64,000 nucleotides of DNA, taken from assembly GCF_014843005.1 (NCBI RefSeq), contig NZ_JACYXM010000004.1, forward strand, positions 498,530-562,529, in the 5' to 3' direction. The notes under the pieces were generated by a model. That model saw only the letters and a program-made list of their open reading frames with translations. It was not told the DNA's origin and did no database searches. The translations under genes and the position numbers were made by a program. Origin of the DNA: Rhodanobacter sp. DHG33. Its GTDB lineage: Bacteria; Pseudomonadota; Gammaproteobacteria; Xanthomonadales; Rhodanobacteraceae. Of this stretch, positions 1-9,994 are shown piece after piece (within the stretch, counting starts at the first letter, position 1; each line of letters starts with the position of its first letter).

Positions 1-1131
1 CATGGCCAGCGGCAGCGCGATCACCACGACCAGGGCGCTGCGCAGTTCGCCGAGGAACAGGAACAGGACCAAGGCCACCAGCAGCGCTCCCTCCACCAAC
101 GCACGCTCGGCAGTGCCCACCGCGGCGTTAACCAGATCGGTGCGCTCGTACACGGTCTTGAGCGACACACCTGCCGGCAGGCTCGCAGCCAGCTTGCCCA
201 ACCGCGTCTTCACCGCATCGACCACGCCCTTGGCGTTTTCGCCGATGCGCGCCAGCGCCATGCCCAGCACCACTTCCCTGCCGTCGCGGGTCACCGCGCC
301 GGTGCGCGGCGCGCCTGCCACCGTCACGCTGGCCACGTCGCGTACGTACACCGGCGTGCCGTCCTCGGTCTTCAACACGATGTTGCCGATGTCGCCGGCA
401 TTGCGCACCAGGCCCAGCCCGCGCACCAGATACTGCTCGTGTCCGCCGTCGACGAAACCGCCCCCGACCTGCGCATTGTTGGCCTGCAAGGCGTCGATCA
501 GGTCCTTGAAGCCGAGCCGGTGCGCGACCAGTTTCAGCGGATCCACCCGTACCTGGTATTGCTGCTCCTGGCCGCCCCACGACGTGATGTCGTCCACGCC
601 CGGCGCGGTGCGCAGGGCCAGGCGCAGGTTCCAGTCCTGCAGCGTGCGCAGATCCATGTCCGAGGGAGTGGCCGCTCCGTCGTCGCTACGCTCCACCGTG
701 TACCACAGCACCTGGCCGAGCCCGGAGGCGTTCGGCCCCATTTCCGGCTTGCCATAGCCGGCAGGCAGGCGTTCCGCCACCTGCTGCAGGCGTTCGTTGA
801 CGATCTGGCGTGCGAAATAGACGTCCGTTCGATCGGTGAAATTCACCGACACGTAGGACAAGCCGAACAGGCTGGTGGAACGCACCTCCTCCACGCCGGG
901 CAAGCCTCCCAGCGCCGATTCCACCGGTGTGGTGAGCAATTGCTCCACGTCTTCGGCGGCGAGACCCGGTGCTTCGGTGTAGACATTCACCTGCACCGGC
1001 GTGACATCGGGAAAGGCATCGATGGGCAGCTGGCGCACGGCTTTCACGCCGAGCAGGGCGATGACGACGAAAGCGACCAATACCAGCAGCTTGTTGCGCA
1101 GCGAGAGCGCGACGAGTCGTTCCAGCATCAT
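1..1131 (-). CDS. czcA: CzcA/CusA-type heavy-metal RND transporter, N-terminal part
   Basis: Inner-membrane proton-driven pump of a tripartite metal efflux system. The gene runs off the window, so only about 377 N-terminal residues are present. They include TM1 (residues about 13-30), the family signature QLPIDAFPDVTPVQV just after it, and most of the first periplasmic porter domain. The last visible residues (LFLFLGELRSALVVVIALP) enter TM2-TM3. The start at 1131 overlaps the czcB stop by four bases (ATGA), which indicates translational coupling. The next codon is also ATG, so the start could be one residue later. The TM4 residues that would separate monovalent from divalent metal pumps lie outside the window, so the metal is undetermined. 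Confidence 0.93.
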   Translation of the reverse strand, partial: MMLERLVALSLRNKLLVLVAFVVIALLGVKAVRQLPIDAFPDVTPVQVNVYTEAPGLAAEDVEQLLTTPVESALGGLPGVEEVRSTSLFGLSYVSVNFTDRTDVYFARQIVNERLQQVAERLPAGYGKPEMGPNASGLGQVLWYTVERSDDGAATPSDMDLRTLQDWNLRLALRTAPGVDDITSWGGQEQQYQVRVDPLKLVAHRLGFKDLIDALQANNAQVGGGFVDGGHEQYLVRGLGLVRNAGDIGNIVLKTEDGTPVYVRDVASVTVAGAPRTGAVTRDGREVVLGMALARIGENAKGVVDAVKTRLGKLAASLPAGVSLKTVYERTDLVNAAVGTAERALVEGALLVALVLFLFLGELRSALVVVIALPLAM

Positions 1132-2240
1132 TCCTCTCCCAATTGCGAACGCAGCAGGCGCGCCTTGAGCGCGAACGCGCCGGAGCGCACGTAGCGCGAT
1201 CCGGCGGGCAGGCCCTGCCGGACCACCGTCCAGCCATCGCGCGTGTCGCCCGCCAGAACCGCCATCGGGGCGAAGCGGCCCTGGCCACGATCCACGAACA
1301 CCGTTGTCTGGCCCTGCAGCAGCACGATGGCCTCCGCGGGCACGGCCAGTGCGTCGTCGCCGCTGCCCGTGACGATGCGCGCCTCCACCATCTCGCCCGG
1401 ATGCAGCAGATCCCGGCGGTTGTCCACCGCGATGCGCACCGGCACCGTGCGCGTGCGCTCGTCGGTGGCATGGGCGCGGCCGATCACCTTGCCGCTCGCC
1501 ACCTGGCCGTGCGCATCGATGCGCGCGACGGCGTCACCCGTCACGCGTTCGGCGTCGCGCGGCGACATGTGCGCCACCACCCACACCGTGCCCTCTTCCA
1601 CCAGCGTGAACAGGGTGCTGCCCGCTTCCACGCGCTGCCCCACCAGGAAATCGTCGCTGACCACGCGCGCCGCCACCGGCGCTAGCAGCGCGAAGCTGCC
1701 ATCCGCCGCGGCCGAACCCTTGCGCAACAATGCGGCGATCTGGTCGTCGGCAAGCCCATAGGCGCGCAGCTTCGCGCGCGCTTGATCGCGCGCCACTTTC
1801 GCTTCGGCATAGCGGCGACCCGACACCGCTTGCGGCCCCAAGGCGGCGATGCGCTGCCAGTCCTGCTCGGCCACGATCAGCGCGCCCTGCGCTTCGGCTA
1901 CCGGCACGCTGGACAGGCGAAGCAAGGGCTGGCCCGCTTTCACTTCGTCGCCCAGCTTCGCCATGCGCCCCACTACTTGCGCTTCCACGCGCGGTGCCAC
2001 CAGTACGGTGGAATACGCATCGGCGCGCACGTCGCCGGGTGCCTTGATTTCGTCGGCCAGCCTGCGCGCAGCGAGCGTATCCACCGCGATGCCGGCCTCG
2101 CGGATCGCAGCGGCGTCGAGCAGCAACGGGTCGGCTTCGCCTGCGCGTCCGGCCTCGGCGGCAAACGTCGGCATCGGCACGGGAATGGCAACGGTCGTCG
2201 CGAGCATCAACAGGCCGCGGACAAAAAAGCGGTTCTTCAT
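1128..2240 (-). CDS. czcB: CzcB-type periplasmic adaptor of metal RND efflux
   Basis: Membrane-fusion protein linking the RND pump to the outer-membrane factor, 370 residues, normal for the family. A signal peptide covers residues 1-28 (LLMLATTVAIPVPMPTFAA). The N-terminal motif DEIKAPGDVRADAYSTVLVAPR is followed by a lipoyl half (VGRMAKLGDEVKAGQPLL), a hairpin, the second lipoyl half and a beta-barrel (VWVVAHMSPRDAERV). No His-rich metal-binding extension is visible. It overlaps czcC upstream by four bases and czcA downstream by four bases, so the three genes form one operon. The name follows operon order (C-B-A); cusB or cnrB would be equally defensible. Confidence 0.9.
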   Translation of the reverse strand: MKNRFFVRGLLMLATTVAIPVPMPTFAAEAGRAGEADPLLLDAAAIREAGIAVDTLAARRLADEIKAPGDVRADAYSTVLVAPRVEAQVVGRMAKLGDEVKAGQPLLRLSSVPVAEAQGALIVAEQDWQRIAALGPQAVSGRRYAEAKVARDQARAKLRAYGLADDQIAALLRKGSAAADGSFALLAPVAARVVSDDFLVGQRVEAGSTLFTLVEEGTVWVVAHMSPRDAERVTGDAVARIDAHGQVASGKVIGRAHATDERTRTVPVRIAVDNRRDLLHPGEMVEARIVTGSGDDALAVPAEAIVLLQGQTTVFVDRGQGRFAPMAVLAGDTRDGWTVVRQGLPAGSRYVRSGAFALKARLLRSQLGEE

Positions 2241-3511
2241 GGGGCGTTCTCCGCAAGGCTGCCGGCCAGCCAGTCCTGAAGGCGACCTGCGGCAGCGAGG
2301 TAATCGAACCAGGCCTGCCAGACCTGGGCTTCCAGTTCCTGCCCGGACAGCGCGGTGTCCAGGCTTTGTTTGAGTTGCGTCAGGTAGTCGGCGGTGCCGA
2401 TCTCGCTGGCGCGCCAGAGTTTTTCCAGCAACATGGCGCGCTCGTTCAGCGCACCGGCACGGCCCGCGCGGAACGCGCTGGCGGCATCGCGCAGCGCGGC
2501 GTAGCGCGCCTTGCTCTCCAGCAGGCCCGCGCGCTGGGCGAACTCGCGGGCCCGAAGCCGCGCATCGGCGGCGTTTTCCTCGGCCAGCGCCGCAGCCACT
2601 TCCGCGCTACCGGAATTGAGCAGCGGCAACGGAATCGACACGCTGATGCCCGCCACGCGATCGCGGCGTGCACCGCTGCGCACGGTGCCGCCCGTGAGGC
2701 TCACCGTGGGATCGGGCACTCGCGCACGCCTGGCCACCCGTACTCCCGCTGCAGCGGCCCGCTGTTCCGCGCGCATTTGCGCCCATTCGGGCAATGCATC
2801 GGGATGACGTGGCGCCACGCCATCCGCGGTGGTCGGCAGCTCGGCCGGCATCGGCGGCAGTACCGCAGACTCGCGCGCTTGTGCAGCACCGGCGATGGCC
2901 GAAAGCGCGGCGCGTGCAGCAGCCTCCTGCCCCTGCAACACGGCCTGCTGCATCTGTGCTTCGCTCAGCGCCAGCGCGGCAAGATAGCGCTCCGGGCTAC
3001 CCAGGTCGCCCACGCGCAGGCGTTCGGCCGCCAGCGCATCGAAGCGGCGCATCAGCTCCACTCGCTCGCGACCCAATGCCACCTGGCGTGCGAGCTGCGC
3101 CTGCGCGGCCCACGCCTTGAGCCAGCGCGCAGCGACGTCCCGACGTGCCAGCGCATAGGCTGCCTCGCTCGCCTGTGCGACGGCTTCGCCCTGGGCGGCA
3201 CGGGCGCTGCGCTTGCCGGAGAGGTCGAGCGTCAGGCCAAGTCCGGCCACACGCCTGTCCACGTCGGCGTTTTCGGCCTCGAACTGCAATTCGGGGTTGT
3301 ACAGGGGGCGCCCCGCCGCTTGCGCCCGGGCTAGCGCCGCATCCCGCCCTGCCTGCGCCGCGGCTACCTCGGGGCTGGCCTGCCAAACCATCTGCACGGC
3401 CTCGCGCAACGCGACGGGCGCCGCGGGCGACTCAACGGACGGCGTGGCACCCAGCCACGTCGCCCACAACAAACACACGGCGCCGACAGGCACCGATCGC
3501 AACAAAGACAT
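2237..3511 (-). CDS. czcC: CzcC-type outer-membrane factor
   Basis: TolC-superfamily outer-membrane channel, 424 residues, first of the czcCBA genes. A signal peptide occupies about residues 1-22 (VCLLWATWLG). The domain starts with VALREAVQMVWQASPEVAAA, and the long alanine-, arginine- and glutamate-rich helices are typical of OEP repeats. A Shine-Dalgarno GGAG lies about 8-9 bases before the ATG at 3511. There is no lipobox, unlike many CzcC/NodT proteins. It overlaps czcB by four bases. Confidence 0.88.
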   Translation of the reverse strand: MSLLRSVPVGAVCLLWATWLGATPSVESPAAPVALREAVQMVWQASPEVAAAQAGRDAALARAQAAGRPLYNPELQFEAENADVDRRVAGLGLTLDLSGKRSARAAQGEAVAQASEAAYALARRDVAARWLKAWAAQAQLARQVALGRERVELMRRFDALAAERLRVGDLGSPERYLAALALSEAQMQQAVLQGQEAAARAALSAIAGAAQARESAVLPPMPAELPTTADGVAPRHPDALPEWAQMRAEQRAAAAGVRVARRARVPDPTVSLTGGTVRSGARRDRVAGISVSIPLPLLNSGSAEVAAALAEENAADARLRAREFAQRAGLLESKARYAALRDAASAFRAGRAGALNERAMLLEKLWRASEIGTADYLTQLKQSLDTALSGQELEAQVWQAWFDYLAAAGRLQDWLAGSLAENAP

Positions 3512-3582
3512 ATACGAATCTCCTGAAAACGGTCACGAAGCGACGCGCCGCATGGCGGCGACGTCGCCGGGGCTCGGCGTCT

Positions 3583-3957
3583 TCAGGCGATGGGTGGGCG
3601 CAACAAGGAGCCGACGAGAGTCGGCAAACGGTCTGCGGCAGCGCTGGCGGCTTCCAGTCGCGCAGGTTGCGGCGAGAGTACGAGCGCCAAGCCGCGGCTG
3701 ACCAGGGTCAGCGTGTGGGCACAAGCGCAATGGCAATCGCCGGCCTCGCCCAGCAGGCAACCGTCGTCGGTGTCGGCATCCGCCGTCAGGGCTGCCGCAA
3801 CCGTCGGAGCCTGCGTCACGGCAAAGCGCTTGCCGGACGCGTCGCCCAGGCAAATGGAACTGGTCGCCAGCTTGATGAGCAGCACCGCACACACCATCAG
3901 CCACAGGCCGCGATGGTGGCGCAGGCGGATCAACAGTGGTCTGGCGGAGCGAGGCAT
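3583..3957 (-). CDS. small exported/membrane protein with Cys/His cluster upstream of czcCBA
   Basis: Hypothetical protein of 124 residues, first gene on this strand before czcC with a 71-base gap. A basic N-terminus is followed by one hydrophobic segment (LWLMVCAVLLIKLATSSICL, about residues 19-38), either an uncleaved anchor or a signal peptide. The exported part carries GDCHCACAH at about residues 73-81, a dense group of three Cys and two His that could bind a soft metal. Small Cys/His periplasmic proteins beside metal pumps often act as sensors or chaperones, which is the basis for guessing a metal role. No family was recognised. Confidence 0.6.
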   Translation of the reverse strand: MPRSARPLLIRLRHHRGLWLMVCAVLLIKLATSSICLGDASGKRFAVTQAPTVAAALTADADTDDGCLLGEAGDCHCACAHTLTLVSRGLALVLSPQPARLEAASAAADRLPTLVGSLLRPPIA

Positions 3958-4014
3958 CCGCCCATGCTAGGCAATACGACGCGTGTTAGACAATTGCATT
4001 TGCACGATGCGCGT

Positions 4015-5400
4015 TCACCGCGCGCCGTATTGCGGCAGCCGCAGACTCACGCTCAACCCGCCGCCTTCGCGGTTGGCGAGCAGCACGCGCCCACCGTGCG
4101 CCTCGGCGATTTCGCGTGTCAACGCAAGGCCGAGACCGGTACCGGAACGCTTGGTGGAATAGAACGGCAGCAGCGCCTGGGCCAGCACGGTCTCGCTCAT
4201 GCCGGGACCGCGGTCGCCCACTTCGATGCGCAGCTCGTTGCCGACGTCGAGGATGCCGAGACTCACGTCGTCCTCCGCACTGCCCGATTCGTGCGCGTTC
4301 TTGATGAGGTTGATCAGCACCTGCTCGATCTGCACCGGATCGAAACGCGCCGGTTCCGCAGGGACGGACGTGGCGAGCTTGTAGTGGCAATGCAACGCCA
4401 GCGAGGCGAGGAAAGGTTCCCACTCCACCAGTTGCGGCTGCGGTGCAGGCAGCTTGGCGAAGCTGGCGTAGCCGGCAATGAAACCATGCAGGTGTTTGGC
4501 GCGCTCGCCGATGGTGGCGAACACGCCGGGCAGGCGTTCCAGATTGCCCCGACGCGCCAGCTCCGCGCCGGAATGCGCCAGCGAGGAGATCGGCGCCAGC
4601 GAATTGTTGAGCTCGTGGCTGATGACGCGGATCACCCGCTTCCATGTCGCCACTTCCTGGCGCGACAGTTCGCGCGTCATGCGCCGGAACAGGTGCAGCC
4701 GGTGCGGCCTGCCCTGCAGCCGGAACGCCCGCTGCGAAAGGTGGAAGGTCTCCTCGTTGCCGTCCAGCTCCACGCTCAGCAGCGCGTCCTCGCCGCTTTC
4801 CACGGCGCGCGACAAGGCTTCCGGCGCGGAGGTCAGCACCTCGGCGAAATCCAAGCCGTTGAGGCTCTTGCCGTCGTTGAACAGGTGGCGCGAAGCGATG
4901 TTGGAATACACCACGCGGCCGCTGACATCGGCGAGCACCAGCGCCACCGGCGTGTTCTGCACCACCGTCTCCAGCAGCAATTCACGCTGCACCAGGTGCT
5001 GGCGCTGATCGCGCAGCGTCTGGCCCAGGGCGTTGTGCATGCGGATCAGCTCGCCGAGCTCGTCGCTGCGTCGCGTGGCGATGGAGAAACTGAAGTCGCC
5101 GTCGCGATAGCTCGCCACCGCGCCTTCCAGCGCGCGCAGCATCCGGCTCAGCGGCGCCATCACCTGATAGGCCAGCCCCCACGCCAGCGGCAGCAGAACC
5201 AGCACGCTGACCACGAGGGCGCCATACACGCCCATCTGCGCCGGCGTGCGCAGCGACACCGACAGGTCTCTGTGCAGCAAGCCGATCAACTGCGGCAGCG
5301 GCCACTGGGTCAGGCCCACGTAGACCAGCGCGCCGGCCACCGCGGCCACCGCGAGCAGTATGGTCAGCCGGAATTGCAGCGAGCTCAGGTGGCGCCACAT
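4015..5400 (-). CDS. NtrY-like sensor histidine kinase
   Basis: Membrane sensor kinase, 461 residues, partner of the sigma-54 activator at 5869-7209. TM1 is at about residues 11-30 and TM2 at 57-80, so the periplasmic loop is short (about 25 residues). A HAMP-like linker and a PAS domain (about 140-240, TPVALVLADVSGRVVYSN) follow. The phosphoacceptor is His262 in ISHELNNSLAPISSL, the NtrY/NtrB type of H-box. The ATPase domain has an N-box (LINLIKNAHESG), DRGPGMS and GTGLGLALTREIAEAHGG. It is the last gene of the 32-kb export locus, separated from the activator by one small secreted protein. A tiny sensor loop suggests it reads the membrane or a partner protein and not a bulky ligand. Confidence 0.9.
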   Translation of the reverse strand: MWRHLSSLQFRLTILLAVAAVAGALVYVGLTQWPLPQLIGLLHRDLSVSLRTPAQMGVYGALVVSVLVLLPLAWGLAYQVMAPLSRMLRALEGAVASYRDGDFSFSIATRRSDELGELIRMHNALGQTLRDQRQHLVQRELLLETVVQNTPVALVLADVSGRVVYSNIASRHLFNDGKSLNGLDFAEVLTSAPEALSRAVESGEDALLSVELDGNEETFHLSQRAFRLQGRPHRLHLFRRMTRELSRQEVATWKRVIRVISHELNNSLAPISSLAHSGAELARRGNLERLPGVFATIGERAKHLHGFIAGYASFAKLPAPQPQLVEWEPFLASLALHCHYKLATSVPAEPARFDPVQIEQVLINLIKNAHESGSAEDDVSLGILDVGNELRIEVGDRGPGMSETVLAQALLPFYSTKRSGTGLGLALTREIAEAHGGRVLLANREGGGLSVSLRLPQYGAR

Positions 5401-5410
5401 AGAAGCCTAC

Positions 5411-5737
5411 TCAGTGACATGAGGGATCGCGCGGCGTCTGCGCGCAGACGACCGGCGGTTGGCCATCCATCCAGGCGTGCTGGGTGCCCATCACGGTCTG
5501 CTGGTCGTTGGCGCGCGGCGGCGGAGGTTCCGGCTCCCATGTCTTGCGCGGTTCCTTGAACTTGAACGGCGAGGGCGTGGCCGCGGCTTCGTTGCCGCGC
5601 GCGGCCTGGTTGTCTTGGGACGCATAGTGGGTTGCCGGCGCGACCGGAGCCCACTGGTCGGAAGCCGTCGTCGTCTGGGCCGATACCGCGAAGGCGAACA
5701 GGCAGAGCGGCAATGCAGCGAACAGTCGGATATGCAT
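5411..5737 (-). CDS. small secreted protein encoded between activator and kinase
   Basis: Predicted 108-residue exported protein of unknown function. The start at 5737 was chosen because it opens directly into a clean signal peptide (MHIRLFAALPLCLFAFAVSA, cleavage about residue 20). Longer versions in the same frame would run back into the activator gene. The mature part is short, low in hydrophobics and proline-rich (FKFKEPRKTWEPEPPPP). It ends with two Cys 9 residues apart (PVVCAQTPRDPSCH), which could form one disulfide. It lies 10 bases before the kinase gene and about 130 bases after the activator. Its position suggests a periplasmic accessory to the kinase; that is inference. Confidence 0.62.
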   Translation of the reverse strand: MHIRLFAALPLCLFAFAVSAQTTTASDQWAPVAPATHYASQDNQAARGNEAAATPSPFKFKEPRKTWEPEPPPPRANDQQTVMGTQHAWMDGQPPVVCAQTPRDPSCH

Positions 5738-5868
5738 GACGTGCTCCAAGTGGCCTATCGGAATACAACCCGCCCGGCATGCGTCGTCCATACGTCGACC
5801 GGAACGGACATTCGCATGCACGCGCATCCCCACGTGCAGTTTCGTCGCAACCCACGGCGGCCACAAGC

Positions 5869-7209
<1,341 letters not shown>

Positions 7210-7297
7210 CTTGTTCCTGCACATGTCCGCTTGGATGCGGCTCCGGACGAAAAGGTTGCCATGACTACCGACCTACGTACACGAAAAGTTGCACACG

Positions 7298-8530
7298 TCA
7301 CACACTCCGCGTCGCCACCACCGGCGGCACCCGTGCCGCGCGCAGCGCGGGCGACAATACGGCGAGCTGGCCGAGCAGCAGCATCAGCAGCGCCCCCAGG
7401 GGCAGCCAGGTCCACGGCAGGCGCGGCAGTTCGTAATAGCGCATCAGCCACGCATTGCCGAAGTAGGCCAGGGTCATGCCCAGCACCACGCCGATGCCCA
7501 CGATCAACGCATTCTCGGCGAGAAAGTAGCGCAGGATGTCGATGCGCCGCGCGCCCAGCGCCCGCCGGATGCCGATCTGCCGCGTGCGCTTCTGCACCCA
7601 GAAGCCCGTGAGGCCCATGATGCCGATCACGGTGACGATCACCACGGTCAGCGCCACGCCGGCGAACAGTTCCAGCGTGGCGCGGCGGCTTTTGAAGACC
7701 TTGTCGCGACGGGCGGCATAGGATTCCGCCTTGGGCTTCGAGCCCACCGGCAGCAGGGAGTCGAACTGGCTCTCGATGGCCTTGCGCACGCCACGGAGCG
7801 CCGCTTCGCGCATGGCGGGATCGACCCGCACCGCATAGGCCAGCCACGGCGACGTAGCCACGCGCTCCGGCGTGAGCACCGTATCGTCCGCGCGACCGTC
7901 CGTGGCCACGTTCATCCGGTTGCGCAGCAGGTGGCGCACCACACCCACCACGACGGACCCCGGCCCCTTCGTTTCCTCGGGGGAATGCAGCACCTGCCCC
8001 AGCGGCGAGGCATCGCCGAACAGCTGCCGCGCCAGCGACTGCGTGATGATGACCGGTTCCGGCACGCCCTTGCCCTGCTCGCTGTTGAGGTCGCGGTATT
8101 CGCCGGGCAGGAAGTTCCTGCCGCTCACCAGCTGCAGCCCCAAGGTATCGAGCAGGTCGTAACCCTCGTAGACATTCACGCCCACCGCGGCGCCGGTCGG
8201 CCCGCGGAACGCCCGCATGTTCACGAAGCTGACGACCATCGGCAGACCGAGCGCGGCGCTTGCCGCACGTACGCCCGGTACCGTCCGCAGGGCATCGGTG
8301 CCGGCCTGCACCTCCGCTGCCGTCCAGGCACGATCGGGCGCGTCCAGCCCGTCGACCAGGATCAGGTCATTCCCGTCCACGCCGCTGGGCGCCAGCATGG
8401 GCTCCATCTGCTGCCACGCGAGGAACAGCACGTTGCACAGGATGGCGCAGGCCAGGGCCACCTGCAGCAATACCAGCGAAGGCATCAGGCTGTTGCGGCG
8501 CAGGCTGGAAAAGAGAATCCGGATCGACAT
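7298..8530 (-). CDS. MacB/FtsX-type ABC permease, unit 9 B subunit
   Basis: B-type permease of the ninth and last pair, 410 residues. TM1 is near residues 16-38 (LVLLQVALACAILCNVLFLA), followed by a large periplasmic MacB-PCD domain and three C-terminal TMs. The cytoplasmic loop reads VQKRTRQIGIRRALGARRID and the tail VPPVVATRSV, as in the other B subunits. The periplasmic domain is the most divergent of the B set. Ten bases separate it from 9A, with GGAG 6 bases before the ATG. It has no ATPase domain, so it must use a separate ATPase; the only one in the locus is at 33619-34344. Confidence 0.9.
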   Translation of the reverse strand: MSIRILFSSLRRNSLMPSLVLLQVALACAILCNVLFLAWQQMEPMLAPSGVDGNDLILVDGLDAPDRAWTAAEVQAGTDALRTVPGVRAASAALGLPMVVSFVNMRAFRGPTGAAVGVNVYEGYDLLDTLGLQLVSGRNFLPGEYRDLNSEQGKGVPEPVIITQSLARQLFGDASPLGQVLHSPEETKGPGSVVVGVVRHLLRNRMNVATDGRADDTVLTPERVATSPWLAYAVRVDPAMREAALRGVRKAIESQFDSLLPVGSKPKAESYAARRDKVFKSRRATLELFAGVALTVVIVTVIGIMGLTGFWVQKRTRQIGIRRALGARRIDILRYFLAENALIVGIGVVLGMTLAYFGNAWLMRYYELPRLPWTWLPLGALLMLLLGQLAVLSPALRAARVPPVVATRSV

Positions 8531-8540
8531 GGCTGGCTCC

Positions 8541-9884
8541 CTATTCGCCCTTGACCTGCAGGCCCGGCTCGACCCGCGACATCCGCCACGCAGGCAGCAG
8601 CCCCACCAGCACGCCTACGGCCAGCGCCAATGCGAACAACGAGCCGAACATCGCCGGATCGAGATGCGCCAGCCCGGCGAAGTCGCTGCTCTGCTGGCGC
8701 AGTATCCACAGGCCCAGCCATGTCAGCGGCAAGGCCAGCACACCGCCCACCAGGCATGCCAGGCCCGACTCCAGCACGTGCTGCAGGAACACCGCGCGCC
8801 GCGGCGCACCCAGCGCGCGGCGTACGCCGACATCGCCGCTGCGGCGCAGGAAACGCGCCGCCAGCAGCCCGGCCACGTTGACCATGCACAACAGCAGGAA
8901 CGAGGCGGCCAGCCACACGTTCAGTCGCACGCTGTCGGGCACCACGTTGTTCTGCTTCATCCACTCGGCCACGCCGGTGAGCTCCGAGCGTGGCGGCTTG
9001 CCGAAGCTCCCCAGGTCTTTTTGCTGCTCCACGTAGTTCTGCAGGTAGGTGCGGTAGGCCGCCACCTGTTGCGGCGTATCGAGCTGCACCCACAGGCCCA
9101 GCACGGCGCAGTGCGCGGGATCGGGAGCATCGCCGAATTTGCCGTGACGGGCATCGTCACAGCCGTCCGTGGTGTAGGGTGCCAAGCCCGCGTCCAGCGC
9201 GGCGGCATAGGGCACATAGAGGTTTTCCCCGCCGTCGCTGCTGTAGTCGCCGCCGCTCAAGGCATAGAAATGCGGCTGCAGCACATAGGGCTGGATCACG
9301 CCCACCACGCGGAACAATGTCTTCTTCAGCCGCACGCTTTTCCCTACCGCGTTGGGCGTGCCGAACAGCTTCTGCGCCAGGTCGGTGTCGATCACCGCCA
9401 CCGGTGCGCGGGCGGCATCCTCGGCCGGCGTCCAGTCACGTCCGTAGCGCAACGCCACGCCGAACATCGGGATGAAGTCCGAGGTGGTGGCCAAGACCAT
9501 TTGCTGGTTCTGCGCATGCCGGCCGTCGTCCGACACCTCGTCCGCAACCACGTCGACCACCACCGACTGCTGCGCCGCGCGATGCGCCGCGAGCAAGGCC
9601 TGCGCATCCGCCAGCTTGATGGTGTGATAGTTGTTCGTCTTGAATCCGTTCATCGCCATGATGTCGGCGCCGGCATTCGACGGTTTCGCCAGCACGGTAT
9701 CCACCCACGCCAGGTAGAGATTCTGGCTGCGTCCGGGCAGCGGATCGGCCGACAGCACATGCAGCAAGGTCAGCGTGGTCATGCATGCCGCCAGGCCCAG
9801 CGCCGCCGTCAGCACCACCAGCACGGTGCTTTTCGGAAAGCGCCGCAGGCCCAGCGCGGCCAGTTCGAAACTGTAGCGAAGCAT
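8541..9884 (-). CDS. MacB/FtsX-type ABC permease, unit 9 A subunit
   Basis: A-type permease, 447 residues from the ATG at 9884, which has GGAGAGGG upstream. An earlier in-frame ATG at 9932 lacks this. It is the outlier of the A set: it starts MLRYSFELAALGLRR where the others start MFGYY or MFAYY, and ends VEPGLQVKGE instead of LQLK. The family hallmarks remain: DPLPGRS after TM1, TTSDFIPMFGVALRYG, and loop RFLRRSGDVGVRRALGA. The periplasmic Cys pair is present (DGC...AHC). A 110-base spacer with an AT-rich inverted repeat precedes it, so unit 9 may have its own promoter. Confidence 0.9.
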   Translation of the reverse strand: MLRYSFELAALGLRRFPKSTVLVVLTAALGLAACMTTLTLLHVLSADPLPGRSQNLYLAWVDTVLAKPSNAGADIMAMNGFKTNNYHTIKLADAQALLAAHRAAQQSVVVDVVADEVSDDGRHAQNQQMVLATTSDFIPMFGVALRYGRDWTPAEDAARAPVAVIDTDLAQKLFGTPNAVGKSVRLKKTLFRVVGVIQPYVLQPHFYALSGGDYSSDGGENLYVPYAAALDAGLAPYTTDGCDDARHGKFGDAPDPAHCAVLGLWVQLDTPQQVAAYRTYLQNYVEQQKDLGSFGKPPRSELTGVAEWMKQNNVVPDSVRLNVWLAASFLLLCMVNVAGLLAARFLRRSGDVGVRRALGAPRRAVFLQHVLESGLACLVGGVLALPLTWLGLWILRQQSSDFAGLAHLDPAMFGSLFALALAVGVLVGLLPAWRMSRVEPGLQVKGE

Positions 9885-9936
9885 GCCATCCCTCTCCGGT
9901 TTGCGACGCGCCGCCACCCAGGCGCCCGGCAAAGAT

Positions 9937-9950
9937 ATTACATGTGTAAT
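9937..9950. promoter_or_regulatory. inverted repeat ATTACA-TG-TGTAAT in an AT-rich patch before unit 9
   Basis: Six-base arms around a two-base centre in the 110-base gap between 8B and 9A. The surrounding 30 bases (aaagatattacatgtgtaat onward) are strikingly AT-rich for this genome. On the minus strand the same patch offers TAATAT as a possible -10. It could be an operator or promoter serving unit 9, or chance. Confidence 0.4.
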
Positions 9951-9994
9951 CTAAAGTCTTCCCCAGCCTCCCATCGGGGATTCCGCAACGGAAC

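Noticed and set aside
7210-7297. A sigma-54 promoter before the activator gene
   Set aside because: TGGCAAC at about 7250 looks like a -24 element, but the ten-base spacing leads to GT, not GC. The site does not meet the consensus.
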